From the NCBI GenBank assembly GCA_913776045.1, contig CAJYOI010000039.1, positions 17,664 to 81,663 on the forward strand: 64,000 bases of DNA, read 5' to 3'. The notes below the pieces were generated by a model, which was not told where the DNA came from, made no database searches, and saw only the letters and a program-made list of their open reading frames with translations. Below are positions 16,612 to 25,967 of the stretch, one piece after another; within the stretch, counting starts at the first letter, position 1; each line of letters opens with the position of its first letter. The position numbers and the translations under genes were made by a program. Origin of the DNA: an uncultured Sphingomonas sp. (GTDB lineage: Bacteria; Pseudomonadota; Alphaproteobacteria; Sphingomonadales; Sphingomonadaceae).

Positions 16612-18738
16612 ATGCGTCGCGCGTTCCTCGTCGCCCTGCTTGCCGCTACCTCTCCCGCCATTGCCCAGGATGCCATGCCGAAGCTGAATTATCCGCGGAC
16701 CGAACGCGGGGACACCGTGGACGAACAGTTCGGCATCAAAGTCGCCGATCCCTATCGCTGGCTCGAAGCCGATGTGCGGGGCGACGAGAAGGTGCGCGCT
16801 TGGGTGACCGCGCAGAATGGCGTGACCGACGCCTATCTGGCGACGTTGCCGGGCCGCCAGATCTTCAAGGACCGGATGAAGGCGCTCTACAATTACGAAC
16901 GCTTCGGCCTGCCGTCGAAAAAGGGCGGCAAATATTTCTATTCGCGCAACACGGGTCTTCAGAACCAGTCGGTCCTGTACGTCCGCGACGGCCTGAACGG
17001 CACCCCGCGCGTGCTGATCGATCCGAACGCCTGGGCCAAGGACGGCGCGACCGCGCTCGGCGGCTACGCCGCGTCGCATGACGGAACGAAGCTGCTCTAT
17101 TCGATCCAGGACGGCGGCACCGACTGGCGCACGCTGAAGGTGATGGATGTCGCGACCGGCAAGGACACCGGCGACCAGCTGGAATGGATCCGCGGCCTGG
17201 GCGACTGGATGAAGGATGGCTCAGGCTTCTTCTACACCCGTTATCCAGAACCGGCGGCGGGGCAGAAATATCAGGCCGTGCCGCTCAATTCGAAGGTATA
17301 TTTCCACAAGCTCGGCACGCCGCAATCGGCCGACCGCCTGGTCTATGAAACGCCGGACATGCCCAAGCGCGGGCATTATGCGGGCGTCAGCGACGACGGC
17401 CGCTATCTGATCATCTACACCAGCGAAGGCACCGACAACCGCAACGAACTGTCGGTCGTCGACCTCCAGTCGGCCGACTGGCGCCCGCGCAAGCTGATCG
17501 AGGGGCTGACCAACGAATGGTCGGCGTTCGGCAACGTCGGCACGAAATTCTACCTGAAGACCAACAAGGACGCCCCGCGCGGCCGCGTGGTCATGATGGA
17601 TATCGCCCAGGCCAATCCGCAGCCCGTGCAGGTGATCGCGCAGGACCAGGCGGTACTCGACGGTGTCAGCATCGTCGGCGGAATGATGCTGGCCGACTAT
17701 ATGGCCGATGTGAAGACCGACGTGCGCCGCTATGCGATGGACGGCACGCCGCAGGGCAAGGTCGCGCTGCCGGGCATCGGTTCGGCCGGTGGCTTCGGCG
17801 GTGACCCGGAGGACCCGGAGACGTTCTTCGCCTTCACCAGCTTCGCGACGCCGTCGACCATCTATCGCTACGACGTGAAGACCAATCAGGCGACGGTCTG
17901 GGCGGCGCCGAAGGTCGCGTTCGATCCGAGCGCCTTCGAAGTGAAACAGGTCTTCTATCCGTCGAAGGACGGCACGAAGATCCCGATGTTCATCATCCAC
18001 AAGAAGGGGCTGAAAGGCCCGGCACCGACCATCCTCTACGGCTATGGCGGGTTCAACGTATCGCTGTTGCCCAGCTTTTCGGCGACCCGCATCGCGTGGA
18101 TGGAGCAGGGCGGGGTGATCGCCCAGCCGAACCTGCGTGGCGGCGGCGAGTATGGCAAGGCGTGGCATGACGCCGGCCGCCTGCAGAACAAGCAGAACGT
18201 GTTCGACGACATGATCGCCGCGGCCGAATATCTCGACAAGCAGGGCATTTCGTCCCCGCAGAAGACGGTCATCCAGGGCGGGTCGAACGGCGGACTGTTG
18301 GTCGGCGCGGTCATCAACCAGCGCCCGGACCTGTTCGCCGCCGCTCTGCCGGCGGTGGGCGTGATGGACATGACGCGCTTCGACCGCTGGACCTCGGGCC
18401 GCTACTGGGTCGACGATTACGGCTATCCGTCGAAGGAAGCCGACTTCAAGACACTGTACAAATATTCGCCCTACCACAATGTCCGTTCGGGCGTGACCTA
18501 TCCGGCGATTCTGGCGACGACCGCCGACACCGACGATCGCGTCGTCCCGGGCCACACGTTCAAATATACCGCGGCGATCCAGAACGCCGACATCGGCCCC
18601 AAGCCGCACCTCGTCCGCATCGAAACCCGCGCCGGCCACGGTTCGGGCAAGCCTACCGACAAGGTGATCGAGGAAGCCGCGGACCTGTGGGCCTTCTCGG
18701 CGAAGTGGACGGGGATGGATGTGAAGCCGGCAAGGTAA
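16612..18738 (+). CDS. exported prolyl oligopeptidase family protein (S9A)
   Basis: The 708-residue serine peptidase begins with a signal peptide (MRRAFLVALLAATSPAIAQD), then a seven-bladed propeller domain that filters substrates, then an alpha/beta-hydrolase domain. The predicted catalytic triad is Ser558 in GGSNGGLL, Asp near 641 in ADTDDRVV, and His676 in RAGHGSGKP. S9A enzymes cut short peptides after proline. An in-frame ATG at 16579 lies inside the terminator stem and was rejected. It appears monocistronic and acts in the periplasm. Confidence 0.95.
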   Translation: MRRAFLVALLAATSPAIAQDAMPKLNYPRTERGDTVDEQFGIKVADPYRWLEADVRGDEKVRAWVTAQNGVTDAYLATLPGRQIFKDRMKALYNYERFGLPSKKGGKYFYSRNTGLQNQSVLYVRDGLNGTPRVLIDPNAWAKDGATALGGYAASHDGTKLLYSIQDGGTDWRTLKVMDVATGKDTGDQLEWIRGLGDWMKDGSGFFYTRYPEPAAGQKYQAVPLNSKVYFHKLGTPQSADRLVYETPDMPKRGHYAGVSDDGRYLIIYTSEGTDNRNELSVVDLQSADWRPRKLIEGLTNEWSAFGNVGTKFYLKTNKDAPRGRVVMMDIAQANPQPVQVIAQDQAVLDGVSIVGGMMLADYMADVKTDVRRYAMDGTPQGKVALPGIGSAGGFGGDPEDPETFFAFTSFATPSTIYRYDVKTNQATVWAAPKVAFDPSAFEVKQVFYPSKDGTKIPMFIIHKKGLKGPAPTILYGYGGFNVSLLPSFSATRIAWMEQGGVIAQPNLRGGGEYGKAWHDAGRLQNKQNVFDDMIAAAEYLDKQGISSPQKTVIQGGSNGGLLVGAVINQRPDLFAAALPAVGVMDMTRFDRWTSGRYWVDDYGYPSKEADFKTLYKYSPYHNVRSGVTYPAILATTADTDDRVVPGHTFKYTAAIQNADIGPKPHLVRIETRAGHGSGKPTDKVIEEAADLWAFSAKWTGMDVKPAR

Positions 18739-18745
18739 GCGACGA

Positions 18746-18774
18746 GGCCGCCGCGTCATGCAGGCGCGGCGGCC
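18746..18774. terminator. symmetric hairpin between convergent genes
   Basis: GGCCGCCGCG (18746-18755) pairs with CGCGGCGGCC (18765-18774) across a 9-base loop in the 45-base gap between the peptidase gene and the convergent small exported protein gene. It lacks a long T run, so a shared bidirectional terminator is likely but weakly supported. Confidence 0.5.
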
Positions 18775-18783
18775 CTTCGCCTC

Positions 18784-19161
18784 TTATCGTGCCGCTGCCT
18801 TGATCGCGGCAAAGGCGCGGTCGGCAAAATTGCCCATGGCGCCACGTTGAGCCCGATAATCGATACCTTGAACGACGCTGACGGTCTTGCCATCGACAGC
18901 GATGCACTGAGTGATGAAGGCACCGACCCCGCGCTGTCCGCCCTTCACCAGGACAAGCTGTCCGGGATAGCGCTGCGCCGACACCGGCAGCCTGGCCTGT
19001 CGAGCCACCTTGGTCACGGCCTGTGCGCACGCATCGATGCTCAGCCGCGCTGCCGGGGTCCGTTCGACGTGATAGGTCAGGCTGAAATCGGCATCCTGTG
19101 CCATCGCCGAGCTCGATAGGGTAAGTCCGGAAGCAAGAATGGCGGCTGCGATCATTTTCAT
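18784..19161 (-). CDS. small exported protein, unknown function
   Basis: The 125-residue product starts with a signal peptide ([23 protein letters not shown]). The mature part holds two cysteines, in SIDACAQAV and [10 protein letters not shown], that could pair in the periplasm. A GGAG ribosome binding site precedes the chosen ATG; longer in-frame starts lack one and would overrun the guaA promoter region. It is divergent from guaA. The family is not recognised. Confidence 0.75.
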   Translation of the reverse strand: MKMIAAAILASGLTLSSSAMAQDADFSLTYHVERTPAARLSIDACAQAVTKVARQARLPVSAQRYPGQLVLVKGGQRGVGAFITQCIAVDGKTVSVVQGIDYRAQRGAMGNFADRAFAAIKAAAR

Positions 19162-19269
19162 GGTCGGTGCTCCTCGACGAGAATCGGTTCGTGGCTGAAC
19201 CGACATTGCTTTCGCCTGGTTCCAGCCGCGATCCGCTTGCCCCACGCGCCCGACCCGCTAGATGGGCGC

Positions 19270-20826
19270 ATGGTCGACCATCCTGATTCCATCCTCATCG
19301 TCGATTTCGGCAGCCAGGTAACCCAGCTGATCGCACGCCGCGTGCGCGAGGCGGGGGTCTACTCCGAAATCGCGCCCTTCACCTCCGCCGAAGCCGCGTT
19401 CGCGCGGATGAAGCCCAAGGGGATCATCCTGTCGGGCGGTCCCGCCTCGGTGGTCGATGAGGGCAGCCCGCGCATCCCGCAGGCGATCCTGGACGCCGGG
19501 CTGCCGATGCTCGGCATCTGCTACGGCCAGCAGGCGCTGACCGCGCAGTTGGGCGGCAAGGTCGACAAGGGCAACAGCGGCGAATTCGGCAAGGCCTTCG
19601 TCGAAGTCTCCGACGGCTGCGGCCTGTTCAACGGCCTGTGGGCAGAGGGTGACACCCACCAGGTGTGGATGAGCCACGGCGACAAGGTGACCGAACTCGC
19701 CCCCGGCTTCCGCGCGGTCGCCTCCAGCCCCGGCGCGCCCTATGCGATCATCGCCGACGACGCGCGGCGCATCTACGCGATGCAGTTCCACCCCGAAGTC
19801 GTCCACACCCCCGACGGCGGCAAGCTGATCGCCAATTTCGCGCGCCATGTCGTAGGCCTCGCCGGCGACTGGACGATGGCCGAATTCCGACAGACCAAGA
19901 TCCAGGAAATCCGGGCCCAGGTCGGCAAGGGGCGGGTGATCTGCGGCCTGTCGGGCGGCGTCGATTCGGCGGTGGCGGCGGTGCTGATCCACGAGGCGAT
20001 CGGCGAGCAGCTGACCTGCGTGTTCGTCGACCACGGCCTGATGCGCTCGGGCGAGGCCGATCAGGTCGTGAGTCTCTTCCGCGGCCACTATAACATCCCG
20101 CTGGTCCATGTGGATGCGTCCACATTGTTCCTGTCGGGTCTGGCCGGCGTCACCGACCCGGAGGCCAAGCGCAAGTTCATCGGCAAGACCTTCATCGACG
20201 TGTTCGAGGCCGAGGCCAAGAAGATCGGCGGCGCCGAATTCCTGGCGCAGGGCACCCTCTATCCCGACGTGATCGAAAGCGTCAGCTTCACGGGCGGCCC
20301 GTCGGTGACGATCAAGAGTCATCACAATGTCGGCGGCCTGCCCGAACGCATGGACATGAAGCTGGTCGAACCCTTACGCGAACTCTTCAAGGACGAAGTC
20401 CGCGATCTCGGCCGCGAACTGGGCCTGCCCGACATCTTCGTCGGCCGCCACCCGTTCCCCGGACCCGGCCTCGCCATCCGCATCCCCGGCGAAGTGACCC
20501 GCGAACGCTGCGACATCCTGCGCAAGGCGGACGCCATCTACCTCGAGGAAATCCGCAACGCCGGCCTGTACGATGCGATCTGGCAGGCGTTCGCCGTGCT
20601 GCTGCCGGTGCGCACGGTCGGCGTGATGGGCGATGGCCGCACCTATGACAGCGTGCTGGCGTTGCGCGCGGTCACCTCGACCGACGGCATGACGGCCGAA
20701 GTCTTCGGCTTCCCCGGCGACTTCCTGCCGCGCGTCGCGACGCGGATCGTCAACGAGGTGAAGGGCGTGAACCGGGTGGTCTACGACTATACGTCGAAGC
20801 CGCCGGGGACGATCGAGTGGGAGTGA
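19270..20826 (+). CDS. guaA: GMP synthase (glutamine-hydrolysing)
   Basis: The enzyme converts XMP to GMP using glutamine and ATP. It has an N-terminal class I glutamine amidotransferase domain with catalytic Cys84 (GICYGQQ), His174 and Glu176 (MQFHPEV), a PP-loop ATP pyrophosphatase domain ([11 protein letters not shown]), and the C-terminal dimerisation domain ending in GTIEWE. The start at 19270 ([14 protein letters not shown]) was preferred, giving 518 residues; an ATG at 19237 adds 11 residues. The stop overlaps the following GNAT gene. Confidence 0.97.
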   Translation: MVDHPDSILIVDFGSQVTQLIARRVREAGVYSEIAPFTSAEAAFARMKPKGIILSGGPASVVDEGSPRIPQAILDAGLPMLGICYGQQALTAQLGGKVDKGNSGEFGKAFVEVSDGCGLFNGLWAEGDTHQVWMSHGDKVTELAPGFRAVASSPGAPYAIIADDARRIYAMQFHPEVVHTPDGGKLIANFARHVVGLAGDWTMAEFRQTKIQEIRAQVGKGRVICGLSGGVDSAVAAVLIHEAIGEQLTCVFVDHGLMRSGEADQVVSLFRGHYNIPLVHVDASTLFLSGLAGVTDPEAKRKFIGKTFIDVFEAEAKKIGGAEFLAQGTLYPDVIESVSFTGGPSVTIKSHHNVGGLPERMDMKLVEPLRELFKDEVRDLGRELGLPDIFVGRHPFPGPGLAIRIPGEVTRERCDILRKADAIYLEEIRNAGLYDAIWQAFAVLLPVRTVGVMGDGRTYDSVLALRAVTSTDGMTAEVFGFPGDFLPRVATRIVNEVKGVNRVVYDYTSKPPGTIEWE

Positions 20827-21311
20827 CGCCTGATTCGGAACCCTGCCGGGCAGGGTTCCGGCAGCGTCACTCGGCGACGACAGTCGCCGCGCCGAGCGTC
20901 GAGGCCGCAACGGCGTACGACCGCGAGGCGGTCGTCGCCCTATGGCGCGCCTGCGACCTCACGCGACCCTGGAACGACCCCGACCGCGACTTCCTGCAAG
21001 CCGTCAGCGGCGCGACGTCCGCGGTGCTGGTGGTGCGCGGAGGCGAGGGCGTCATCGGATCGGTCATGGTCGGCTTCGACGGCCACCGCGGGTGGGTGTA
21101 CTACGTCGCCGTCCACCCCGAAGCCCGCCGCGGCGGCCTCGGCCGCGCGCTGATGGCGGCGGCGGAGGAGTGGCTGGTCGTTCGGGGCGCGCCGAAAATC
21201 CAGCTCATGGTGCGCGAAGGGAACGAGGTTGCGGCTCACTTCTATCAGGCGCTTGGATTGGAGCGGCAGGCGGTCATCACATATGGGAGACTTCTTAATT
21301 TGCCAGAGTAG
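20817..21311 (+). CDS. ypeA: GNAT acetyltransferase, YpeA-like
   Basis: The product of up to 164 residues matches the YpeA-type GNAT layout: [19 protein letters not shown] near the N terminus, [20 protein letters not shown], then the acetyl-CoA loop [10 protein letters not shown] and [13 protein letters not shown]. The substrate is unknown. The start is uncertain: GTG at 20817 or 20823, both overlapping the guaA stop, give a roughly 35-residue leader longer than usual. Tight overlap implies co-expression with guaA. Confidence 0.85.
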   Translation: MGVTPDSEPCRAGFRQRHSATTVAAPSVEAATAYDREAVVALWRACDLTRPWNDPDRDFLQAVSGATSAVLVVRGGEGVIGSVMVGFDGHRGWVYYVAVHPEARRGGLGRALMAAAEEWLVVRGAPKIQLMVREGNEVAAHFYQALGLERQAVITYGRLLNLPE

Positions 21312-21326
21312 GTGAGCGCCTCACCA

Positions 21327-21590
21327 TCACATTCCACCCGCGACGGTTCCAACTATTCCGATCACTGCCCAACTTATGACGAGCAGAGAGCCGGCTATCA
21401 CGACGCGCATCAGCTCTCGATTGCAGGCTAGTCCGATGGCAAGCGGCACTCCAAACATCCAGGCAGCGTTCAACTCGCTTGGAAGCCAATTCAGCAGAAC
21501 GATGAAACAGGTTGCGCCAGCAACCAGCGTCAAAGTGAGAATGACCTGCGCCACATAATTTGGGGCGGGAAAGACGCTTCGAGTCGACAC
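21327..21590 (-). CDS. possible small membrane protein (87 aa)
   Basis: A minus-strand frame in the 373-base gap between the GNAT and reductase genes encodes a very hydrophobic product with two or three membrane segments (VILTLTLVAGATCFIVLLNW, MFGVPLAIGLAC, VVIAGSLLVISWAVIGIV). The local sequence is less GC-rich than its neighbours. The start is a GTG without a clear ribosome binding site, so this is tentative. Nothing else is seen in the gap. Confidence 0.45.
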   Translation of the reverse strand: MSTRSVFPAPNYVAQVILTLTLVAGATCFIVLLNWLPSELNAAWMFGVPLAIGLACNRELMRVVIAGSLLVISWAVIGIVGTVAGGM

Positions 21591-21684
21591 TTATCGACAC
21601 AATGCTCGCGCTCGGGCAATTTGCACGTTGCCAAATCGCAGACCGCTGATTTTCGAACTTTCTAGGCACGGACGAGCACGATCC

Positions 21685-22050
21685 ATGACCCCGACCCCGA
21701 CCCCGACCCCGACCCTCTACGGCATCCCCAACTGCGATACGGTCAAGAAAGCCCGTACCTGGCTCGACACCCACGGAGTCGCCTACACCTTCCACGACTA
21801 TAAGAAGCTCGGCGCCGATCGCGAAAAGCTCGCCGCCTGGGCTGGCGAAGTCGGCTGGGAAAAGCTGCTCAACCGCGCCGGAACCACGTTCCGCAAGCTG
21901 TCCGACGCCGACCGCGCCGATATCGATCAGGCGAAGGCCATCGAGCTGATGGTCGCGCAGCCGTCGCTCATCAAGCGGCCGGTGGTGGAGGGAGCGGGGG
22001 CCTTGCTCGTCGGGTTCAAGCCGGAGATGTACGAAGCCGCTTTCGCCTGA
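21685..22050 (+). CDS. ArsC/Spx-family reductase, YffB type
   Basis: The 121-residue thioredoxin-fold protein contains LYGIPNCDTVKKARTWLD, with the single active-site Cys17 rather than a CxxC pair, and the C-terminal LIKRPVVEGAGALLVGF, typical of the ArsC/YffB family. YffB-like members are glutathione-dependent reductases of unknown substrate. A hexamer repeat (CCGACC) right after the ATG encodes a Thr-Pro tract at residues 2-10. Confidence 0.9.
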   Translation: MTPTPTPTPTLYGIPNCDTVKKARTWLDTHGVAYTFHDYKKLGADREKLAAWAGEVGWEKLLNRAGTTFRKLSDADRADIDQAKAIELMVAQPSLIKRPVVEGAGALLVGFKPEMYEAAFA

Positions 22051-22125
22051 TCCCAGGCTCGAACGCGGGCTGGTCGGAACGCTTTCGTTTCGATAGCTTG
22101 GCGGCCGAAGTTGGGGAGGATTGCA

Positions 22126-22566
22126 ATGGCGGTGATCGGTCGGGCGAAGGCGCCTGTGTGGCTCCGGATCGTGGCGGTGCTGCTGACGCTGTGGGGCGCG
22201 ATGGGCGTGTTCGCCTGTATCCAGCAATTCCGGCTCGGCGCCGATGCGATGGGGCCGGCGGACGATTACTACCGCGCACTCTATGCCGCGCTGCCGGCGT
22301 GGTACAATATCGTCTATGCGGTCGCGGTCGGTATGGGTTTCATGGGCAGCGTCGCGCTGCTGATGCGCTCGCGGCTGGCGTGGTCGTTCTTCATCGTGTC
22401 GCTGATCGCGGTCGTCATCCAGTTCGGCTGGCTGTTCGCGACGACCGATATGATCGCGGTGCGCGGCTTTGCGGTGGCGGCGGGATTTCCGATCTTTATC
22501 CTGGTAGTCGCTCTGTTCCAGATCTGGCTCGCCGGGCTGGCGATCCGGCGGGGGTGGATCGGCTGA
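22126..22566 (+). CDS. integral membrane protein, unknown function
   Basis: The 146-residue protein has four predicted membrane helices (about residues 12-33, 57-78, 85-105 and 116-140). The ATG at 22126 was chosen for its GGGAGGA ribosome binding site; another ATG at 22111 lies inside that site. It stands alone between the YffB-like gene and a repeat. The family is not recognised. Confidence 0.75.
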   Translation: MAVIGRAKAPVWLRIVAVLLTLWGAMGVFACIQQFRLGADAMGPADDYYRALYAALPAWYNIVYAVAVGMGFMGSVALLMRSRLAWSFFIVSLIAVVIQFGWLFATTDMIAVRGFAVAAGFPIFILVVALFQIWLAGLAIRRGWIG

Positions 22567-22568
22567 CC

Positions 22569-22690
22569 AATCCTCCTTTGCAAGGGGAGTTGGCCGGCGT
22601 AGCCGGACGGAGGGGGGCCACCTCTCGATAGCGCGAAACCCCTCCGTCAGGCCTGCGGCCTGCCACCTCCCCTCGTAGGGGAGGATTGGG
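22569..22690. repeat. dispersed intergenic repeat, same family as 11083-11209
   Basis: The ends are inverted copies: AATCCTCCTTTGCAAGGGGAG at the left (each arm a palindrome by itself) and CTCCCCTCGTAGGGGAGGATT at the right. Internal blocks include CCCCTCCGTCAGGCC and CTGCCACC. It follows the membrane protein stop by two bases. Confidence 0.75.
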
Positions 22691-22737
22691 GTAGAAACCA
22701 TTTTCCTACATGGCCGCAATCTGCTTCACCCTGTCGG

Positions 22738-22875
22738 ATGGACCAGACGAATCCCTCGCGCCGCATCCGATCGTCAAAAGTGACAAAGGTGACGAAGGCG
22801 GACGAATTGACCGCGGTATCGCAACTTTTGGCCGCGGCGCAGCCCGCGCTGGACCCGGCGGACCCCGAAGCGTAG
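22738..22875 (+). CDS. possible 45-residue peptide upstream of panB, partly repeat-encoded
   Basis: An ATG at 22738 opens a 45-codon frame ending nine bases before panB: MDQTNPSRRIRSS, then SKVTKVTKADELTAVSQLL, then an Ala/Pro-rich tail AAAQPALDPADPEA. The central part is the dispersed repeat at 22775-22830. The spacing to panB would allow a translated leader role, but there is no strong ribosome binding site. Coding status is uncertain. Confidence 0.4.
   Translation: MDQTNPSRRIRSSKVTKVTKADELTAVSQLLAAAQPALDPADPEA
22775..22830 (+). repeat. dispersed repeat CAAAAGTGAC...GCAACTTTTG, copy 1
   Basis: This 56-bp unit begins CAAAAGTGACAAAGGTGACG and ends CGCGGTATCGCAACTTTTG. It recurs in inverted orientation at 30082-30146 with one extra 9-base GTGACGAAA-type unit. 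In the plus-strand frame it reads KVTKVTKADEL. Its ends, CAAAAGT and ACTTTTG, are inverted copies. Confidence 0.8.
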
Positions 22876-22884
22876 GCCGGTTTC

Positions 22885-23745
22885 ATGTCCACGACCTTCA
22901 CCCTCGACACCGCGACCAGCCGCGCCAACCCGACGCCCGCGCCGATGAAGCGGCTGACCGTGCCGGCGATCCAGGGGCGCAAGGGCGGCGATCCGATCGT
23001 CATGCTGACGGCGTACACCGCGCGGATGGCGCAGCTGCTCGATCCGCACTGCGACATGCTGCTGGTCGGCGACAGCCTGGGCCAGGTGATCTACGGTCTG
23101 CCCTCCACGCTGTCCGTGACGCTCGACATGATGTGCGCGCATGGTGCCGCGGTGGTGCGGGGCAGCTATCACGCGGTCGTCGTCATCGACATGCCGTTCG
23201 GCACTTACGAAGCCTCGCCCGAGCAGGCCTTTGCCAGCGCTGCGCGGATCATGGCGGAAACCGGCGCGGCGGCGGTGAAGCTGGAGGGCGGGGCGGCGAT
23301 GGCGCCGACCGTCGCTTTTCTGTCGCAGCGCGGGATTCCGGTGTGCGGCCATGTCGGCCTGACCCCGCAGGCGGTCAATGCGCTCGGCGGCTATGGCGCC
23401 CGCGGCCGCAGCGATGCGGAGGCGACGAAGATCCTCTCGGACGCAAAGGCTATCGCCGAGGCCGGCGCCTTCGCGCTGGTGGTCGAGGGCGTGATGGAAA
23501 GCCTGGCGAACGAGATCGTCGCGGCGGTCGCCTGTCCGCTGATCGGCATCGGCGCATCAGCCAAGTGCGACGGACAGGTGCTGGTGACCGAGGATATGCT
23601 TGGTTTGTTCGAACGCACGCCGCGCTTCGTAAAGACCTATGACGACTTGGCCGGCCGCATTTCCGCCGCGGTCGGTGCCTATGCCGACGAGGTGCGCGCG
23701 CGCAGCTTCCCCGGCGACGCGCAGGTCTACCGTCCCAAGGCGTGA
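22885..23745 (+). CDS. panB: 3-methyl-2-oxobutanoate hydroxymethyltransferase
   Basis: The 286-residue enzyme makes ketopantoate from alpha-ketoisovalerate and methylene-tetrahydrofolate, the first committed step of pantothenate and CoA synthesis. Family motifs are [46 protein letters not shown], and [17 protein letters not shown]. Length and order are normal. panC is not adjacent. Confidence 0.97.
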   Translation: MSTTFTLDTATSRANPTPAPMKRLTVPAIQGRKGGDPIVMLTAYTARMAQLLDPHCDMLLVGDSLGQVIYGLPSTLSVTLDMMCAHGAAVVRGSYHAVVVIDMPFGTYEASPEQAFASAARIMAETGAAAVKLEGGAAMAPTVAFLSQRGIPVCGHVGLTPQAVNALGGYGARGRSDAEATKILSDAKAIAEAGAFALVVEGVMESLANEIVAAVACPLIGIGASAKCDGQVLVTEDMLGLFERTPRFVKTYDDLAGRISAAVGAYADEVRARSFPGDAQVYRPKA

Positions 23746-23811
23746 GTCAGCTTCCGTTTCCCGTTTCCCGCGGCTAAGGCTGCGCGCTGTTTCCTTTGGA
23801 GTGTCCCTGAC

Positions 23812-24513
23812 GTGGCGTTGACCCCGCAATCGAACGAAGCCTTCCTGCGCGAGGTCGACGAGGAGCTGCGTCGCGAGGAAGCGATCAAGCTGTGGAAGCG
23901 CTGGGGCATCGTCATCGTCGCCGTAATCGTCGCTGCGCTGGTCGCGCTGGCCGGCTGGCTGTGGTGGCAGTCGCACCAGAAGAATGTCGCGGGCGAACAG
24001 GGCATCCAGTTCAACCAGGCGATGGATGCCCTGGGCAACCAGCAACCGGACAAGGCCGCACCGATCCTCGCCGATCTGGCGAAGAACGGGACCGAGGGCT
24101 ATGCCGCGCTCGCCAAGTTCACTCAGGCCGACATCGCGCTGCAGAAGCAGGATCTGAAAGGCGCAGCGAAGCTGTTTTCCGAGGTCGCCGCCGACACCGG
24201 CAACGCGCAGCCGCTGCGCGACCTGGCGCTCGTCCGCCAGACTTTGGCCGAATATGATACGCTCCAGCCGCAGGTCGTGATCGACCGACTCCGCCCGCTG
24301 GCGGTGAAGGGCAACCCCTATTACGGCACGGCGGGCGAGATGACCGCGGTTGCGCACTTGCGGATGAACCGCCGCGACCTGGCTGGACGGATGTTCGGCG
24401 AAATCGCGCGTGATGAAAATGTCCCGGCCTCGATCCGTCAACGCGCGGTTCAGATGGCGGGTGTTCTGGGTGTCGATGCCGTCGACCAAGCTGAGGAAAA
24501 GAAGGCAGGATGA
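23812..24513 (+). CDS. yfgM: YfgM-like TPR membrane protein
   Basis: The 233-residue protein has a short cytosolic N terminus (NEAFLREVDEELRREEA), one transmembrane helix at about residues 32-51, and a TPR-like helical periplasmic domain. This layout and the position directly before bamB and der match YfgM, a SecYEG ancillary subunit that works with periplasmic chaperones. GTG start. The stop overlaps bamB by four bases (ATGA). Confidence 0.85.
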   Translation: MALTPQSNEAFLREVDEELRREEAIKLWKRWGIVIVAVIVAALVALAGWLWWQSHQKNVAGEQGIQFNQAMDALGNQQPDKAAPILADLAKNGTEGYAALAKFTQADIALQKQDLKGAAKLFSEVAADTGNAQPLRDLALVRQTLAEYDTLQPQVVIDRLRPLAVKGNPYYGTAGEMTAVAHLRMNRRDLAGRMFGEIARDENVPASIRQRAVQMAGVLGVDAVDQAEEKKAG

Positions 24514-25841
24514 AGTCGTACGTTCGGACCACCGCGGCGATCGCGCTGATCGTCAGCCTGGGTGGCTGCGGAGTCTTCAAGGGGTCGGCGAAGAAAACGC
24601 CGGTGCTCGGCGATCGCGTGCCGATCCTGATGACCGAGAATTCGATCGACGTCGATCGGACGATCGCGAACATCGAAGTCGTCGTGCCGCTGGCGACCGC
24701 CAATGACGCCTGGAATCAGCCGGGTGGCAATGCCGCGAAGGCAATGGGCCATGTCGCCCTGGCCGACGCGCCGTCGCGCGCCTGGTCGATCGAGATTCCC
24801 GGCGGCGACAAGCGCACGCGCCTGGCCGCCGCCCCGGTGGTCGATGCCGGCAAGCTGTACGTCACCGACACCGCAGGTGCCGTCCATGCCTATGCCGCCG
24901 ACACCGGCGCGACGCTGTGGACCGCGCAGACCGTCAAGGACGACGTGAACACCCGCGCCCGCTTCGGCGGCGGCGTGAGTGTCGAAGGCGGCAAGGCGTT
25001 TGCGACCAACGGTCTGGGCGATGTCGTCGCGTTCGACGCGAACACCGGTGCGGAACTGTGGCGCTCGAAGCCCGGCGGTCCGCTGCGTGGCGCGCCGACG
25101 CTGGCGAACGATCAGGTCTATGTGCTCAGCCAGGATAACCAGCTGTTCGCGCTGAACCAGTCGGACGGCAAGATCGCCTGGACGTCGTCGGGCAGCCTCG
25201 AATCGCAGGGCGTGTTCGGCGTGGCGGCGCCAGCCGCGGCCCAGGGTACCGTCGTCGCGGGCTTCTCGAGCGGCGAACTCAACGCCTATCGCTATGAGAA
25301 CGGCCGGACGTTGTGGGCCGACGCGCTGTCGCGCTCCAGCATGTCGACCAGCGTGTCGGCGCTCTCGGACATCGACGCCGAACCGGTGATCGACCAGGGC
25401 AAGCTCTACGCCATCGGCCAGGGCGGCCGCATGGTCGCGCTCGACGTCTCGACCGGCCAGCGCCTGTGGGAGCAGAACCTCGCCGGCATCTCGACGCCCT
25501 GGGTGTCGGGCGAGTGGATCTTCGTCGTTACAGACGACGCCCGCCTGATCTGCCTGGCGCGCGCCTCTGGCAAGATCCGCTGGATCAGCCAGTTGCGCAA
25601 GTATCGCGTCGAAAAGAAGAAGACGCAGAAGGATCCGGTGTCGTGGATCGGCCCGGTTCTGGCGGGCAATAAGCTGTGGCTGGCCAATTCGCTGGGCGAA
25701 GTCGTCTCGGCATCGGTCACCGATGGTGCGGTCCAGACGACGATTCCTGTCAAGAAGGCGGTGTTCAGCCTGTCGCCGATCGTCGCCAACCAGACCTTGT
25801 ACCTGTTGTCGGACGAAGGGACGCTGGTCGCCTATCGGTGA
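24510..25841 (+). CDS. bamB: outer membrane protein assembly lipoprotein BamB
   Basis: The 443-residue lipoprotein has a signal with lipobox LGGC (Cys20) and a PQQ-type eight-bladed propeller with repeats such as GKLYVTDTAGAVHAYAADTG, GDVVAFDANTGAELWRSK and GRMVALDVSTGQRLWEQ. It supports beta-barrel insertion as part of the BAM complex. It is slightly longer than the E. coli protein. It overlaps yfgM and precedes der, as in enterobacteria, but a terminator lies between bamB and der. Confidence 0.93.
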   Translation: MKSYVRTTAAIALIVSLGGCGVFKGSAKKTPVLGDRVPILMTENSIDVDRTIANIEVVVPLATANDAWNQPGGNAAKAMGHVALADAPSRAWSIEIPGGDKRTRLAAAPVVDAGKLYVTDTAGAVHAYAADTGATLWTAQTVKDDVNTRARFGGGVSVEGGKAFATNGLGDVVAFDANTGAELWRSKPGGPLRGAPTLANDQVYVLSQDNQLFALNQSDGKIAWTSSGSLESQGVFGVAAPAAAQGTVVAGFSSGELNAYRYENGRTLWADALSRSSMSTSVSALSDIDAEPVIDQGKLYAIGQGGRMVALDVSTGQRLWEQNLAGISTPWVSGEWIFVVTDDARLICLARASGKIRWISQLRKYRVEKKKTQKDPVSWIGPVLAGNKLWLANSLGEVVSASVTDGAVQTTIPVKKAVFSLSPIVANQTLYLLSDEGTLVAYR

Positions 25842-25867
25842 CACGCCGACCCCGTTCGAATTTTCCC

Positions 25868-25907
25868 GAGCCCCGGTCGCCACGGTGACCGGGGCTCTGC
25901 CATTTTT
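25868..25907 (+). terminator. intrinsic terminator after bamB
   Basis: GAGCCCCGGTC (25868-25878) pairs with GACCGGGGCTC (25887-25897), followed by TGCCATTTTT. It likely ends the yfgM-bamB transcript, so der probably has its own promoter in the 60 bases that follow. Confidence 0.8.
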
Positions 25908-25967
25908 CCGTTCTGCTCGAACGGTGCTAAGGGTGCCCATGTACCCGATCTCGGATTGCTGATACCC

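Noticed and set aside
21685-21715. Hexamer repeat CCGACC at the start of the YffB-like gene as a phase-variation switch
   Set aside because: Loss or gain of six bases keeps the frame, so it could only change the Thr-Pro tail length, not switch expression.
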